DNA from: Thiogranum sp.
GTDB taxonomy: Bacteria > Pseudomonadota > Gammaproteobacteria > DSM-19610
Assembly (NCBI GenBank): GCA_030148775.1
Contig: JASBST010000089.1
Location: forward strand, 1-64,000
Direction of reading: 5' to 3'
DNA: 64,000 bases
In this document: one piece after another, positions 35,021-45,003 of the stretch
Layout of the letters: each line of letters opens with the position of its first letter
Numbering within the stretch: position 1 is the stretch's first letter
Translations under genes and position numbers: made by a program
The notes under the pieces: generated by a model
Told to the model about the DNA's origin: nothing
Databases searched by the model: none
Seen by the model: the letters and a program-made list of their open reading frames with translations, nothing else

Positions 35021-37173
35021 GCGGCGTCCTCGGGCACGCTGCAACTGGCGTAGAAGTCGTAATGATCGACCGCCTCCAGGATACCGGCGGCATACGGCTG
35101 GCGGGCGAAGTACACCCGATCGAGATCCACCAGACCGGAGAGTTCCTCGTGATGACGGTTGGCCACCACTACCGCCAGGGTGTTGCCGCGGATCATGTCC
35201 TCGTCGGCTCCGGAACCGCCGGCGACCAGGATATGTTCCAGCGGAATCCCCCATTTGTGGGCGAAATAACGAATAGCCAGGCCCTTGGAGGCACGCACCG
35301 GGATGATATCCAGAAACTGGCCGAAGGCATGCACGACGTTGACGGCCAGCTCCTGATGGCGCAGGGCTGCGTGGATTTCCTCGATCGACGGCGCAATGCT
35401 CGGATCGTAATGGTAAGACACTTTGAAGCGACTCTGTTCGCGCTTCTCCTGCAACACCACGCCCGGCATTTCCTCGAGCACGCGGCGCACGCCCTGGGGA
35501 TTCCAGTGATAATCGACGTGCACGCTCCAGGCCGAATCCGCCACCAACTGCGGCGCGTAGTAGATCTCGGTGCCCAGACTGGTGAACAACACGTCGGGCA
35601 GCGGGATGTTGAATCGGCGCATCACCGCCAGCGCCGAATCCAGACGCCGCCCGGTGGCGATCCCGAAACTGGCGCACTTGCGATTCTCACGCACCTGTTC
35701 GACAAAATGTTTCAGGCTCAGCGGGTCGCCGAGCAGGCTCTGATCCAGATCGGTGAATATGGCACGGTCGTGATACAACATCGGACGCCGACCCACCGCC
35801 GCCTTGCGTTGCAAAACATCGCCCGGCTTCAACAAAGGCCGTATCCGGCACAAATACGCCTCGGCGTGTGCCGGCCAGGAATAATGCCTGCGCACGCCCT
35901 TGACGCCATTGTCGGCATAGCTCTGCCAATCCCGCGCCTCGCGCAGCAGATGCAACAGCGCGCGGGTTATGGCCTGTTTGTCCAATGGATCGACCAGCAG
36001 CCCGTTGTGACAGTTGCCGAGAATATCCGTCGGCCCGCCGTTTTCCGTGGCCACCACGGGCAGACCGCTGGCCGCAGCCTCCAGTAGCGTCAGTCCAAAG
36101 GGCTCGGTCAGCGCCGGGTTGATGAACACACCGCCAAGCGACGCCGCCAGGCGGTAGATCTCGGGCACTTCACGCGGCTTATGGTGTTTGGGCAGCGCCA
36201 CTTTTCCGTACAGATCGTAGAAATCGATCAGCAGCAGAATCTCTTTGAGTACCGTCTGCGCGCCGGCGTCCATTTCACGGATATCCTCGCGGTTTCCCGC
36301 GACGATGACCAGGTTGGCCACCTTTTGCAGTTTGGGCGATTCGCCGTAGGCTTCCAGCAAGGTGAGAATGTTCTTACGCTCGTCGGGGCGGGACAGCGCC
36401 AGGACGAAGGGTTTCTCCGGTTTGTTGAGAAACCGCTCCAGGTTGCGCGCAAAGGGATAAGTTTCCCCCTCGACCGGCGGGTGGAACATCTCCAGGTCGG
36501 TACCGGGTGGAATCACCGCCATGCAGTCCGGATCGTAGAAATCGTACAATTCGTACTGATCCTCGATTTCATTGTGCGTGCTGGTGACCACCAGGCTGGC
36601 GTTGGCCAGCACCTCTTCCTCGGCCTTGATGCGCCGCGCCATGGTGTAGCGCTGTTCGATTTCCTCGCGCTGCAAACCGGCCGCCAGCAGACGGCGCCTT
36701 TTGTCGCGCCCCAGCTAGTGACCGGTAAAAACCAGTGGGATACCGGTAATATTCGACAACCTGACACCGACATAGCCGGCGTCGGCGTAGTGGGCGTGGA
36801 TGACATCGGGCATGCGCGGCTGGTGATTGAGCCATTCGAGCAGATTGTCGGTAAAGGCGTCCAGATGATCCCAGAGTTGTTCCTTGGGAATATAGGCGTC
36901 CGGTCCGGCCTGGATGCGGACGATGCGCGATTTGTCCGAAAGCGTCTCGAACGCACAGGCATAATCGGAACTGACTTCTTCGGACACCACCTTGCGCGTG
37001 ACCAGATCCACTTGCTCGATGTGAGGGGATTCCGACAACGCGCGTAGCAAGTCGGTGACGTATTTGGTCTGCCCACCGGTGTCGGCGTCGCGCCCCAACT
37101 CGAGATCGTGGCCGCGGATCAGTCCGTGGATGCTGATCAGAAGCAGGTAAAGCGGTTGCGTGGATGTGGACAT
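35017..37173 (-). pseudogene. sps: Sucrose-phosphate synthase gene interrupted by an in-frame TAG
   Basis: Sps joins UDP-glucose and fructose-6-phosphate to sucrose-6-phosphate. The frame 37173-35017 would encode 718 residues: a GT-B synthase (SIHGLIRGHDLELGRDADTGGQ near the start, EPFGLTLLEAAASGLPVVAT near residue 370) plus a C-terminal HAD domain (AIFTDLDQSLLGD). A TAG at 36717-36715 replaces the serine of the conserved TGHSLGR motif; reading resumes in the same frame with LGRDKRRRL. The pieces are 152 residues (36715-37173) and 552 residues from the next ATG (36675). A single TCG-to-TAG change explains it. It could be a real nonsense mutation, a sequencing error or suppressed in vivo. All else is intact, so decay is recent. 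Confidence 0.85.
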
Positions 37174-37257
37174 CGGGTATCCGTTGACGAGCTTTTTAAA
37201 CTAACAAGTAACGTCAGGCGGGTCAAATCGTCCACCCGCTCAACCACCTGGCACAGT

Positions 37258-37287
37258 ACAGACCGCGTCGCGCCCGACGCGAACTGT
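37258..37287. repeat. Hairpin between lpd and sps
   Basis: A perfect 7-bp stem CGCGTCG/CGACGCG with a 4-base loop (37264-37281) is extended, after a 2-base internal bulge, by ACAG/CTGT pairs. It lies 26 bases before the lpd start region's far side, that is, after the end of lpd in plus coordinates and upstream of the sps transcript's far neighbour. It has no T-run. Role unknown; it could end transcription from either side or act as an operator. Confidence 0.35.
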
Positions 37288-37313
37288 AGATCAGCGCAGG
37301 TTTCGCCGCAACG

Positions 37314-38771
37314 TTACAGTTTGCTCCCGTCGGATCCCGCTTTGCGCAGGCTGTGCAGCGCCCGGCCGTCGACGGCGAGCGCCGCTTCGTGGACGCTTTC
37401 CGACAGGCTCGGATGCGCGAAGATGGTCAGCGCGATATCTTCGCTGCTACCGCCCAGGCGCATCGCGAGGACGGCTTGGGCAATCAGCTCGGAACACTGC
37501 GCGCCGACCATGTGCGCGCCGAGAATCCGGTCGCTGGTCGAATCGGCGAGCAATTTCACGAAGCCCTCGCACGCACCCATGGCACGCGCGCGACCCGAGG
37601 CGGCGAACGGGAACACCCCGCTGCGATAATCGACGCCGGCCGCCTGCAGCCCCTGCTCGGTCTGACCGACCCAGGCGATCTCCGGCAGCGTGTAGATGAC
37701 CGACGGCACCGTGTCATAGTCCAGCGCGGCCGCCACCCTGCCGGCGATCAGCTCGGCGACCATCACGCCCTCTTCCGCCCCCTTGTGCGCCAGCATAGGA
37801 CCGCGGACCGCGTCGCCGATGGCGTAGACGCCGGGAAGGTTGGTCCGGCAGTGCGCATCGGCGTGAATCAGTCCCCATTCATCCAACAGCAGTCTGGTTT
37901 CGTCGGCCGCCAGGCCCTGGGTGTTCGGCCGCCGCCCGACGGCGACGATAAGTTTGTCGAACTCGACAGATTGCTCGGTATCGCCATCCTGATAACGAAT
38001 AACCAACGGATCCGTCCCGCAGTCGCTGGAGAGCACCCGGCAATCCAGACGGATATCCAACCCCTGGCGTTCGAGCGAATGCTTGGCCTCTCGCGCCACC
38101 TGGCGGTCGGCCATCGGCAGAAACTCCGCCTGCGCTTCGAGCAGCGTGACTTGTTCGGCGCCCAGCCGTTTCCATACGCTGCCCAGTTCGAGGCCGATGA
38201 CACCGGCGCCGATAATCCCCAGTCTGCGCGGGACCTCGGTGAATTCCAGCGCACCGCTGGAGTCAACAACCCGTTCATTGTCCTGCGTCACACTGTCGAT
38301 CTGCGCCGGCGTCGACCCGGGCGCGAGAATAATGGCGTCGGCCTGCAATTCGCGCTCCGCTCCGTCGTGACCGGTCAGGCGTACGCGCTTGTCGGGCAAC
38401 AGCTGTGCGCGCCCGCTCAGCCAGCGAACCCGATTGGCTTGCAGAAGCTGGCTGATGCCTTGGGTCAACTCGGCGACCACGCGGCGCTTGCGCGCCTGCA
38501 TGCGATCGAGGTCCAGCGTCACGCCGGCGGCGTCCACGCCGTGTTCGCGCAGGCCGTGGAGCGCGTGCGCGTAGTGCTCGGACGATTCCAGCAGCGCCTT
38601 GGACGGGATACAACCCGCGTTCAGGCAGGTACCGCCGGGAGCGGGCTGACCGTCGGCGCCGATCCAGTCATCCACACACACCGTATCCAGACCGAGCTGG
38701 GCGCAACGCAGTGCGGCGACGTACCCGGCGGGTCCGGCGCCTATGACAATCACATCGGCCTTGTTATCCAT
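37314..38771 (-). CDS. lpd: Dihydrolipoyl dehydrogenase (E3)
   Basis: E3 reoxidises dihydrolipoyl groups with NAD+. The 485-residue flavoprotein has the FAD-binding GAGPAGYVAA start, the redox-active pair C49/C54 (GGTCLNAGCIPSK), the NAD-binding GIIGAGVIGLELGS and the catalytic His-Glu region FAHPSLSESVHEA. It is the third gene of a sucA-sucB-lpd operon, six bases after sucB, so it serves mainly 2-oxoglutarate dehydrogenase. Confidence 0.95.
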   Translation of the reverse strand: MDNKADVIVIGAGPAGYVAALRCAQLGLDTVCVDDWIGADGQPAPGGTCLNAGCIPSKALLESSEHYAHALHGLREHGVDAAGVTLDLDRMQARKRRVVAELTQGISQLLQANRVRWLSGRAQLLPDKRVRLTGHDGAERELQADAIILAPGSTPAQIDSVTQDNERVVDSSGALEFTEVPRRLGIIGAGVIGLELGSVWKRLGAEQVTLLEAQAEFLPMADRQVAREAKHSLERQGLDIRLDCRVLSSDCGTDPLVIRYQDGDTEQSVEFDKLIVAVGRRPNTQGLAADETRLLLDEWGLIHADAHCRTNLPGVYAIGDAVRGPMLAHKGAEEGVMVAELIAGRVAAALDYDTVPSVIYTLPEIAWVGQTEQGLQAAGVDYRSGVFPFAASGRARAMGACEGFVKLLADSTSDRILGAHMVGAQCSELIAQAVLAMRLGGSSEDIALTIFAHPSLSESVHEAALAVDGRALHSLRKAGSDGSKL

Positions 38772-38777
38772 GATCCC

Positions 38778-40019
38778 TCATACTCCGAGCAGTAAACGCG
38801 CAGGGTCTTCCAATGTCTCTTTGACCGTCACCAGGAACCGCACCGCTTCGCGGCCGTCGACCAGCCGGTGATCGTACGACAAGGCCAGGTTCATCATCGG
38901 TCGTATAACCACCTGGCCGTCTTCGACCACCGGGCGCTCCTTGATCGTTTGCATGCCGAGAATACCCGATTGCGGCGGATTCAATATAGGGGTCGACAGG
39001 AGCGAACCGAACACACCGCCGTTGGTAACGGTGAAGGTGCCGCCGGTGATGTCCTCCATATTCAAGGTGCCTGCGCGCGCCCGCGCGGCGTAGTCGTTGA
39101 TCTGTTTTTCGATCTCCGCCATGGACAAGCGGTCGGCATCGCGTAGAATCGGCACCACCAGGCCGCGCGGCGACGACACCGCGATACCGATATCGAAAAA
39201 ACCGTGATAGACGACATCGGTCTTGTCGATGGAGGCGTTCAACTCCGGAAAGCGCCGCAGACCCTCGATGACCGCGGCGACGAAAAACGCCATGAAGCCC
39301 AATTTGACACCGTGGGTTTTCTCGAACACCTCGCGATAGCGGCCGCGCAGCGTCATCACCGGTTGCATATTCACTTCGTTGAAAGTCGTCAGAATGGCCG
39401 CGTTCTGCTGTGCATCCAGCAAACGTTCGGCGATGCGGGCGCGAAGCCGGGTCATGGGAACCCGTTTTTCCGGGCGGCCCGCGGCGGTGGGTGGCGTTCC
39501 CGGCGCCGGTTGCGCAACGGCCGCCGCCTCGTTCGCCGACGGCGGCACCGACTCCGACGGCTGCGCCGCCAGCGCGCGCACCACGTCCTCCTTGAGGATG
39601 CGATCACCGCTACCCGAGGCGGCAATCGCCGCCGCATCGAGCTTGTGTTCATCGATCAGACGCTGTGCCGAAGGCGTGGCGAAGGGTTGCTGCCCGTCTG
39701 CGGGTGACGCCGAGATATCGGCCTGGCGCGCCGTCTCTGGTTGCGGTGCCAATGCCGGCGCTGGAACGTCAGCATCGGCATCGGCCTGCCGCATCCGTCC
39801 GATCAACTGGCCGGAAGTCACGACCTGGCCGGCGTCCTCCAGAATCTCGTCCAGAACTCCGTCGTGCGGCGCCGGCACCTCGAAGACCACCTTGTCGGTT
39901 TCGATATCCACCAGGGACTCATCGCGCTTCACATGCTCGCCCGGTCGTTTGTTCCAGTTCAGGACGGTGCCGTCGGCGACGGATTCCGGGAACACCGGCA
40001 CTTTCAGATCAGTAGCCAT
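38778..40019 (-). CDS. sucB: Dihydrolipoyllysine succinyltransferase (E2 of 2-oxoglutarate dehydrogenase)
   Basis: SucB moves the succinyl group from E1 to CoA in the TCA cycle. The 413-residue protein has one lipoyl domain with the lipoylated K43 ([11 protein letters not shown]), a peripheral-subunit-binding domain ([15 protein letters not shown], about 115-150) within alanine/proline-rich linkers, and a catalytic domain ending with the HRLVDG active-site motif. It follows sucA by 14 bases. Confidence 0.95.
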   Translation of the reverse strand: MATDLKVPVFPESVADGTVLNWNKRPGEHVKRDESLVDIETDKVVFEVPAPHDGVLDEILEDAGQVVTSGQLIGRMRQADADADVPAPALAPQPETARQADISASPADGQQPFATPSAQRLIDEHKLDAAAIAASGSGDRILKEDVVRALAAQPSESVPPSANEAAAVAQPAPGTPPTAAGRPEKRVPMTRLRARIAERLLDAQQNAAILTTFNEVNMQPVMTLRGRYREVFEKTHGVKLGFMAFFVAAVIEGLRRFPELNASIDKTDVVYHGFFDIGIAVSSPRGLVVPILRDADRLSMAEIEKQINDYAARARAGTLNMEDITGGTFTVTNGGVFGSLLSTPILNPPQSGILGMQTIKERPVVEDGQVVIRPMMNLALSYDHRLVDGREAVRFLVTVKETLEDPARLLLGV

Positions 40020-40033
40020 AGGGATCCTTTTAT

Positions 40034-42889
40034 TCAGTTGCCCGCAGATTCCAGCCCCAGCGCCTCATCGACCAGCGCGTGCTGCTGTTGGGTGTGTAGC
40101 CAGGCATAGCCGGCCGCCGGCGCCGCCGAAAAACGTCTACCGGCATAATGCAGGCGCTCGTTTTCCGGGATCGCCGCGCGCAGGTGATGCTGGCTCGAAA
40201 ACCAGGCACCCTGGTTTTTCGGCTCTTCCTGGCACCAGACGAACGTCCACGCCCGGGGGTAGGTCTCGAGCAGCGACCGTAGCTGACTTTTGGGAAACGG
40301 GTAAAGCCGCTCGATACGGACGATAGCGACCTGTTCCAGCACTTCCTGGCGACGTTTTTCCAGTAAATCGTAGTACACCTTGCCGCTGCACAGGACCACA
40401 CGTGTAACTGACTGCGGATCCAGCGCGTCGATCTCACCGATTACCGGCTGGAACTCGCCCTGGGTCAGATCCTCCAGGGAGCTGACCGCCAACCGATGGC
40501 GCAGCAGGCTCTTGGGCGTCATGACAATCAAGGGTTTTCGGCACTCGAGCAGTTGCTGGCGCCGCAACAGGTGAAAGATTTGCGCCGGTGTGGTCGGTAT
40601 GCAGACCTGCATATTCTGCTGCGCGCACAGTTGCAGGTAGCGCTCCAGCCGGGCCGACGAATGCTCCGGGCCCTGGCCCTCCATTCCGTGCGGCAGAAAC
40701 ATCACCAGCCCGCTGAGACGGTTCCATTTCTGCTCGCCCGCGCTGATGAACTGATCGATGACCACCTGGGCGTTGTTGGCGAAATCGCCGAACTGTGCCT
40801 CCCAGATCACCAGCGTGCGCGGGTCGGTGGTGGAATAGCCGTACTCGAAGGCCAGCACCGCCTCTTCGGACAGCAGCGAGTTGATCACCAGGAAATTACC
40901 CTGGTCGGCGGCGACATTGCGCAGCGGAACGTACATCGAGCCGTCGCGCTGACAATGCAACACCGCGTGACGATGAAAGAAAGTACCGCGTCCGCTGTCC
41001 TGGCCGGACAGCCGCACACCATGGCCTTCGCCTACCAACGAGGCGTAGGCGCTGATCTCGGCGAACCCCCAGTCGACCGGCAACGCGCCGGCGACCATTT
41101 TGAGTCGATTGTTCATGACCTTGGCCACCGCCGCGTTTAGTTCGAAGCCCTCGGGCAAGCGCAGCAGGCTGTCCCACAGCTCGCGCAGTCGCTCCTGCGT
41201 AATGGAAGTATCGAGAAAAGCCGTGCACGCCTGCGCCAGGAACGGCTCCCAGTTGACCGCATAGGGATAATCCGCCGCTTCGGCAGGCACCAGCTCCGCC
41301 ACCACCGACATCCCGGCGTCGAGACGGGCCCGATAATCGTCGAGCAGGCGCTCGACAAAGCTCTGGTCGCAGACCCCGGCGCCAACCAGTCTCTCGGCGT
41401 ACAAGGCGCGGGTGGTCGGACGCGAGGCGATCGCCCGGTACATGACCGGCTGTGTCGCCGTCGGTTCGTCGGCCTCACTGTGGCCGTGACGCCGATAACA
41501 CACCAGATCGATGACGACGTCTTTGTGGAAGCGCATGCGGTAATCGAGCGCCAGCCGGGTGACGTGCAGCACCGCCTCCGGATCGTCGCCGTTGACGTGC
41601 AGGATGGGGGCGTCGACCATTTTGGCGATGTCGCTGCAGTATTGCGAAGAGCGGGCGTCGCGGTGGTGACTGGTGGTGAAACCGATCTGGTTGTTCACCA
41701 CGATGTGCACGGTGCCCTTGGTCGAAAAACCGCGCGACTGGGACATGTTGAATGTTTCCATCACCACGCCCTGACCGGCGAACGCGGCGTCGCCGTGAAT
41801 CAGCACCGGTACCACCCGGTTGCCGGCCTCGTCCCCGCAGCGCTGCTGACGCGCCCGCACCGAGCCCTCCACTACCGGATTGACGATCTCCAGATGCGAC
41901 GGGTTGAAGGCCAGATTGACGTGGACCAGCCCGCTCGGCGTACGCAGATCCGAGGAGAAGCCCTGGTGATATTTCACGTCGCCGGAACCGTTGCCGGCGG
42001 GCCCCGCGGTGCCCTCGAACTCCTGGAACAGCTCCGCCGGCGTTTTACCGACGATATTGACCAGAACGTTGAGCCGTCCGCAGTGCGCCATCCCGATCAC
42101 GACTTCCCGCACGCCGTGGCTGGCACCGCGGCGGATGAATTCGTCGAGCAGCGGAATCAGGCTGTCCCCCCCTTCCAGAGAAAAGCGTTTCTGTCCGATA
42201 TAACGCGTGTGCAGATAGCGCTCCAGCCCTTCGGCCGCACTCAGGCGTTGCAGAATCCGAAGCCGAGTGTCATTGCTGAACACCGGTTGCCCGCTGGCGC
42301 TCTCCAGCTGCTCCTGCAACCAGCGCTTCTCCGCGGTCTCGGTGATATGCATGTACTCGGCGCCGATACTACCGCAATAGATGCCGCGCAGATGCTCGAG
42401 GATGCGCCGCAGAGTGGCACGACCGTCCATGGCCAGCGAGCCGGTTTCGAACACGCTGTCGAGATCGGTGCCGTCGAGTCCGTGGCGTTCGGGTTCCAGC
42501 TCCGGCAATTGCGGACAGGCACGCAACCCCAGTGGATCAATCGCCGCCATCTGGTGGGCGCGAAAGCGATAGGCATTGATCAACTGCAGCACCCGGACCT
42601 GCTTGTGCTCATGATCCGATCCGCCCGGCGGCGACGGCTCGCCGGCCGTACGCGACGCGTTGCGCGTCAGCTGGCGCATCTGTTCACGCACGCCGGTGTG
42701 GGCGCTGTCCACCGACGCGCTCGCCGAACGCGGCAACGCGGCGAAAAAACTTCGCCACGCCTGGGGTACCGAAGAGGGGTCGCTGAGATACTGCTCGTAG
42801 AGCGCCTCCAGATAGGCGGCGTTCTCGCCCGCCAGTTGCGAGCTGTCCCAGAGTTCGTACAGACTGTGATAACGGGTAAGATCGTCCAT
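40034..42889 (-). CDS. sucA: 2-oxoglutarate dehydrogenase E1
   Basis: SucA is the thiamine-diphosphate-dependent decarboxylase of the complex. The 951-residue protein has the conserved [27 protein letters not shown], and NQIGFTTSH blocks and the transketolase-like C-terminal half ([37 protein letters not shown]). The ATG at 42889 gives the usual MDDL start; a GTG-type extension adds ten unlikely residues. First gene of sucA-sucB-lpd. Confidence 0.95.
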   Translation of the reverse strand: MDDLTRYHSLYELWDSSQLAGENAAYLEALYEQYLSDPSSVPQAWRSFFAALPRSASASVDSAHTGVREQMRQLTRNASRTAGEPSPPGGSDHEHKQVRVLQLINAYRFRAHQMAAIDPLGLRACPQLPELEPERHGLDGTDLDSVFETGSLAMDGRATLRRILEHLRGIYCGSIGAEYMHITETAEKRWLQEQLESASGQPVFSNDTRLRILQRLSAAEGLERYLHTRYIGQKRFSLEGGDSLIPLLDEFIRRGASHGVREVVIGMAHCGRLNVLVNIVGKTPAELFQEFEGTAGPAGNGSGDVKYHQGFSSDLRTPSGLVHVNLAFNPSHLEIVNPVVEGSVRARQQRCGDEAGNRVVPVLIHGDAAFAGQGVVMETFNMSQSRGFSTKGTVHIVVNNQIGFTTSHHRDARSSQYCSDIAKMVDAPILHVNGDDPEAVLHVTRLALDYRMRFHKDVVIDLVCYRRHGHSEADEPTATQPVMYRAIASRPTTRALYAERLVGAGVCDQSFVERLLDDYRARLDAGMSVVAELVPAEAADYPYAVNWEPFLAQACTAFLDTSITQERLRELWDSLLRLPEGFELNAAVAKVMNNRLKMVAGALPVDWGFAEISAYASLVGEGHGVRLSGQDSGRGTFFHRHAVLHCQRDGSMYVPLRNVAADQGNFLVINSLLSEEAVLAFEYGYSTTDPRTLVIWEAQFGDFANNAQVVIDQFISAGEQKWNRLSGLVMFLPHGMEGQGPEHSSARLERYLQLCAQQNMQVCIPTTPAQIFHLLRRQQLLECRKPLIVMTPKSLLRHRLAVSSLEDLTQGEFQPVIGEIDALDPQSVTRVVLCSGKVYYDLLEKRRQEVLEQVAIVRIERLYPFPKSQLRSLLETYPRAWTFVWCQEEPKNQGAWFSSQHHLRAAIPENERLHYAGRRFSAAPAAGYAWLHTQQQHALVDEALGLESAGN

Positions 42890-43240
42890 TCTCTTGCCTT
42901 TTTTCCTATATACAGGCAAATGTCACGCCAACTCTGTCAGGACCTTGCAGGGTGTCAAAACCGGCCCGGCGGCGTCCGCCCGGCGCGTTAACACGGGCCC
43001 AAGCGACTCAATGTTGACGTCTTCTAATTTATAGACCGGATTTCTGTCGGCTTTTCGTCAGTCGGAGGATATTTTCACCCCTGGTGCCACCTCCCCACCA
43101 AGCCCTGGATATCGCCGGATATCGAACGGCGCGGGCTTGCACGCGGCAAACCTGCCAAGACGCGGGATTTTTTATATGATAGCGCCTCGCCGGTCCGGGC
43201 AGCCGCAAGCGCCCTGCCGCCCTTATAATTTTGGGATCCT
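42890..43240. other. Divergent promoter region between sucA and cfa
   Basis: This 351-base gap must hold the promoters of the leftward suc operon and the rightward cfa gene. TATAAT at 43224-43229 is too close to the cfa ATG (43241) for a normal leader, and TATGAT near 43175-43180 is an alternative -10 without a clear -35. No gene or RNA is recognised. Confidence 0.45.
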
Positions 43241-44359
43241 ATGGCCAACTCAGACGAAACCACCATCCGCCGCCTGCTCGAGCTTGCCGCTGTCGAAATC
43301 AATGGCACCCAGCCCTGGGACATTCAGGTCAATCAGCCTAGCTTCTTTCCGCGTGTCATGGGCGGGGGCGCGCTGGCTTTCGGCGAGACCTACATGGACG
43401 GTCTGTGGGACTGCGAGGCGCTCGACGCGCTGATCTACCGCTTGCTGCGCGCCGACCTGGAGAAACGCATCTCGCCGCTCAAACTCCTGTGGCCGGCGCT
43501 GGGTGCGAAACTGGTCAATCTGCAAAGCCGGGGCCGGGCTTTTCGTATCGGCGAACGCCATTACGATCTCGGCAACGAACTCTATCGGCACATGCTCGAC
43601 CGCCGCATGACCTATACCTGCGGTTACTGGGCACAGGCCGATAATCTCGAGGACGCGCAGGAGGCCAAGCTCGATCTGGTGTGTCGCAAGATCGGCCTGC
43701 GGCCGGGGATGCGGGTGCTGGACATCGGTTGCGGCTGGGGCAGCTTCGCCGGGTTCGCCGCCGAGCGCTATGGCGTCGAGGTGGTCGGTGTCACTGTTTC
43801 GCGCGAGCAAATCGCCTTCGGTCAGGAGCGTTATCGAAATCTTGATGTGGATTTGCGTTTCCAGGACTATCGTGAAGTCACCGAAACGTTCGATCGCATC
43901 GTGTCGCTGGGCATGTTCGAGCACGTCGGTCCGCGCAATTACCGCACTTATATGCAGGTGGTCAACAACTGTCTGCAAGACGACGGTCTGTTCCTTTTGC
44001 ACACCATCGGCACCAACACGCGCAAAACCAGTGTCGACCCCTGGACCGACAAATATATTTTTCCCGGCGGGGTACTGCCGGTGAGCGAACAGATCGCCGG
44101 CGCGGCCAGTGGTTTTTTCGTCATGGAAGACTGGCACAATTTCGGCGTTCACTACGACCCCACCCTGATGGCGTGGATGGCCAATGTGGACACGCATCGC
44201 GAAGCCTTGAACGCTTTGGGGTATGATGAGCGCTTCTATCGCATGTGGCGTTATTTTCTGCTGTCCTCGGCCGGTTCCGCTCGCGCCCGACGCAACCAGC
44301 TCTGGCAGATCGTTTACGGCAAGCGTGGACTGGATGGCGGTTATGATTCGATTCGTTAA
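43241..44359 (+). CDS. cfa: Cyclopropane-fatty-acyl-phospholipid synthase
   Basis: Cfa adds a methylene bridge to unsaturated acyl chains of membrane phospholipids using SAM, which often helps survival under acid, salt or stationary-phase stress. The 372-residue protein has the SAM-binding VLDIGCGWGSFAGFAAE motif, the TYTCGYWA block with the conserved cysteine, the RIVSLGMFEHVGPRNY region and the late EDWHNFGVHYDPTL block. A DUF302 protein gene follows after 12 bases. Confidence 0.95.
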   Translation: MANSDETTIRRLLELAAVEINGTQPWDIQVNQPSFFPRVMGGGALAFGETYMDGLWDCEALDALIYRLLRADLEKRISPLKLLWPALGAKLVNLQSRGRAFRIGERHYDLGNELYRHMLDRRMTYTCGYWAQADNLEDAQEAKLDLVCRKIGLRPGMRVLDIGCGWGSFAGFAAERYGVEVVGVTVSREQIAFGQERYRNLDVDLRFQDYREVTETFDRIVSLGMFEHVGPRNYRTYMQVVNNCLQDDGLFLLHTIGTNTRKTSVDPWTDKYIFPGGVLPVSEQIAGAASGFFVMEDWHNFGVHYDPTLMAWMANVDTHREALNALGYDERFYRMWRYFLLSSAGSARARRNQLWQIVYGKRGLDGGYDSIR

Positions 44360-44371
44360 AAGGAGTACACC

Positions 44372-44959
44372 ATGAAGGTCATCTGGAATCTGCTGGCATT
44401 AATTGGCCTGGCGGTCGTGGTCGCACTGATCATAGGGCTTGTGAAACTGGGCCCCGATCTGAGCCGGCTCAGCAAGTTCGACGACAAGGCCGCCGCCACC
44501 TATGCGGCGATGGGGCGAACCCTGCTGGAGACCGGAAGCGCGGCGGAGGCGACCGTCTGGAAAGTGCCGGTGAAGGACGGCCTGACGGCCGAGGACGTCG
44601 AGCAGACCATGCGTTTCGTCGCCAACGAGCACAATATCAAGAACGTCGGTGAACTCCCCCTGTACAAGGAAGTCGAGGCCATGAGCGGCAAGCCGTTCCG
44701 CTTCCTGAAAATCTACATGTTCTGCAACGCCATGACCGCGGCGAAAATGGTGGAACTCAGCGACGCGTTCTCGGCCTACCTGCCGTGCCGTATCAGCATG
44801 GTCGAAGATCCCCAGGGCAAACTCTGGCTGTATACGTTGAACATGGACCTGATGATCCACGGCGGCGAACCCCTGACCCCCGAACTGACCAAAGAGGCCA
44901 AACAGGTCAAAAAGACGATTCTCGATATTATGAATCGGGGCGCCAGCGGCGACTTCTGA
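44372..44959 (+). CDS. DUF302 membrane-anchored protein
   Basis: The 195-residue protein has one N-terminal membrane segment (about 5-26) and a DUF302 domain (about 70-170: VANEHNIKNVGELPL, FCNAMTAAKMVELSDAFSAYLPCRISMVED). Biochemical function is unknown. A strong AAAAGGAG ribosome-binding site and 12-base spacing show it is co-transcribed with cfa, suggesting an envelope role. Confidence 0.8.
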   Translation: MKVIWNLLALIGLAVVVALIIGLVKLGPDLSRLSKFDDKAAATYAAMGRTLLETGSAAEATVWKVPVKDGLTAEDVEQTMRFVANEHNIKNVGELPLYKEVEAMSGKPFRFLKIYMFCNAMTAAKMVELSDAFSAYLPCRISMVEDPQGKLWLYTLNMDLMIHGGEPLTPELTKEAKQVKKTILDIMNRGASGDF

Positions 44960-44967
44960 TGAGGCAT

Positions 44968-45003
44968 CGCCGGCGGGTGGGGTTCACCCCCCTCTCGCCG
45001 GCG
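44968..45003. terminator. GC-rich hairpin between the convergent DUF302 gene and metA
   Basis: A self-complementary 8-mer (44968-44975 and 44996-45003) closes a stem with an inner G-run/C-run pairing around a TTCA loop. It starts after the DUF302 stop and overlaps the metA stop codon. It lacks a T-run, so it may be a weak bidirectional terminator or a 3' stabilising structure. Confidence 0.4.

Noticed and set aside
34166-35677. 503-codon frame as a fused sucrose phosphatase
   Set aside because: The upstream third is an out-of-frame reading of sps; the HAD protein starts cleanly at 35020 with the ICTDLDRT motif.
41480-42991. 503-codon plus-strand frame
   Set aside because: Antisense to sucA; composition is that of a shadow frame.
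43224-43229. TATAAT as the cfa -10 box
   Set aside because: It ends only 11 bases before the ATG, leaving almost no leader, and lacks a -35 at proper spacing.
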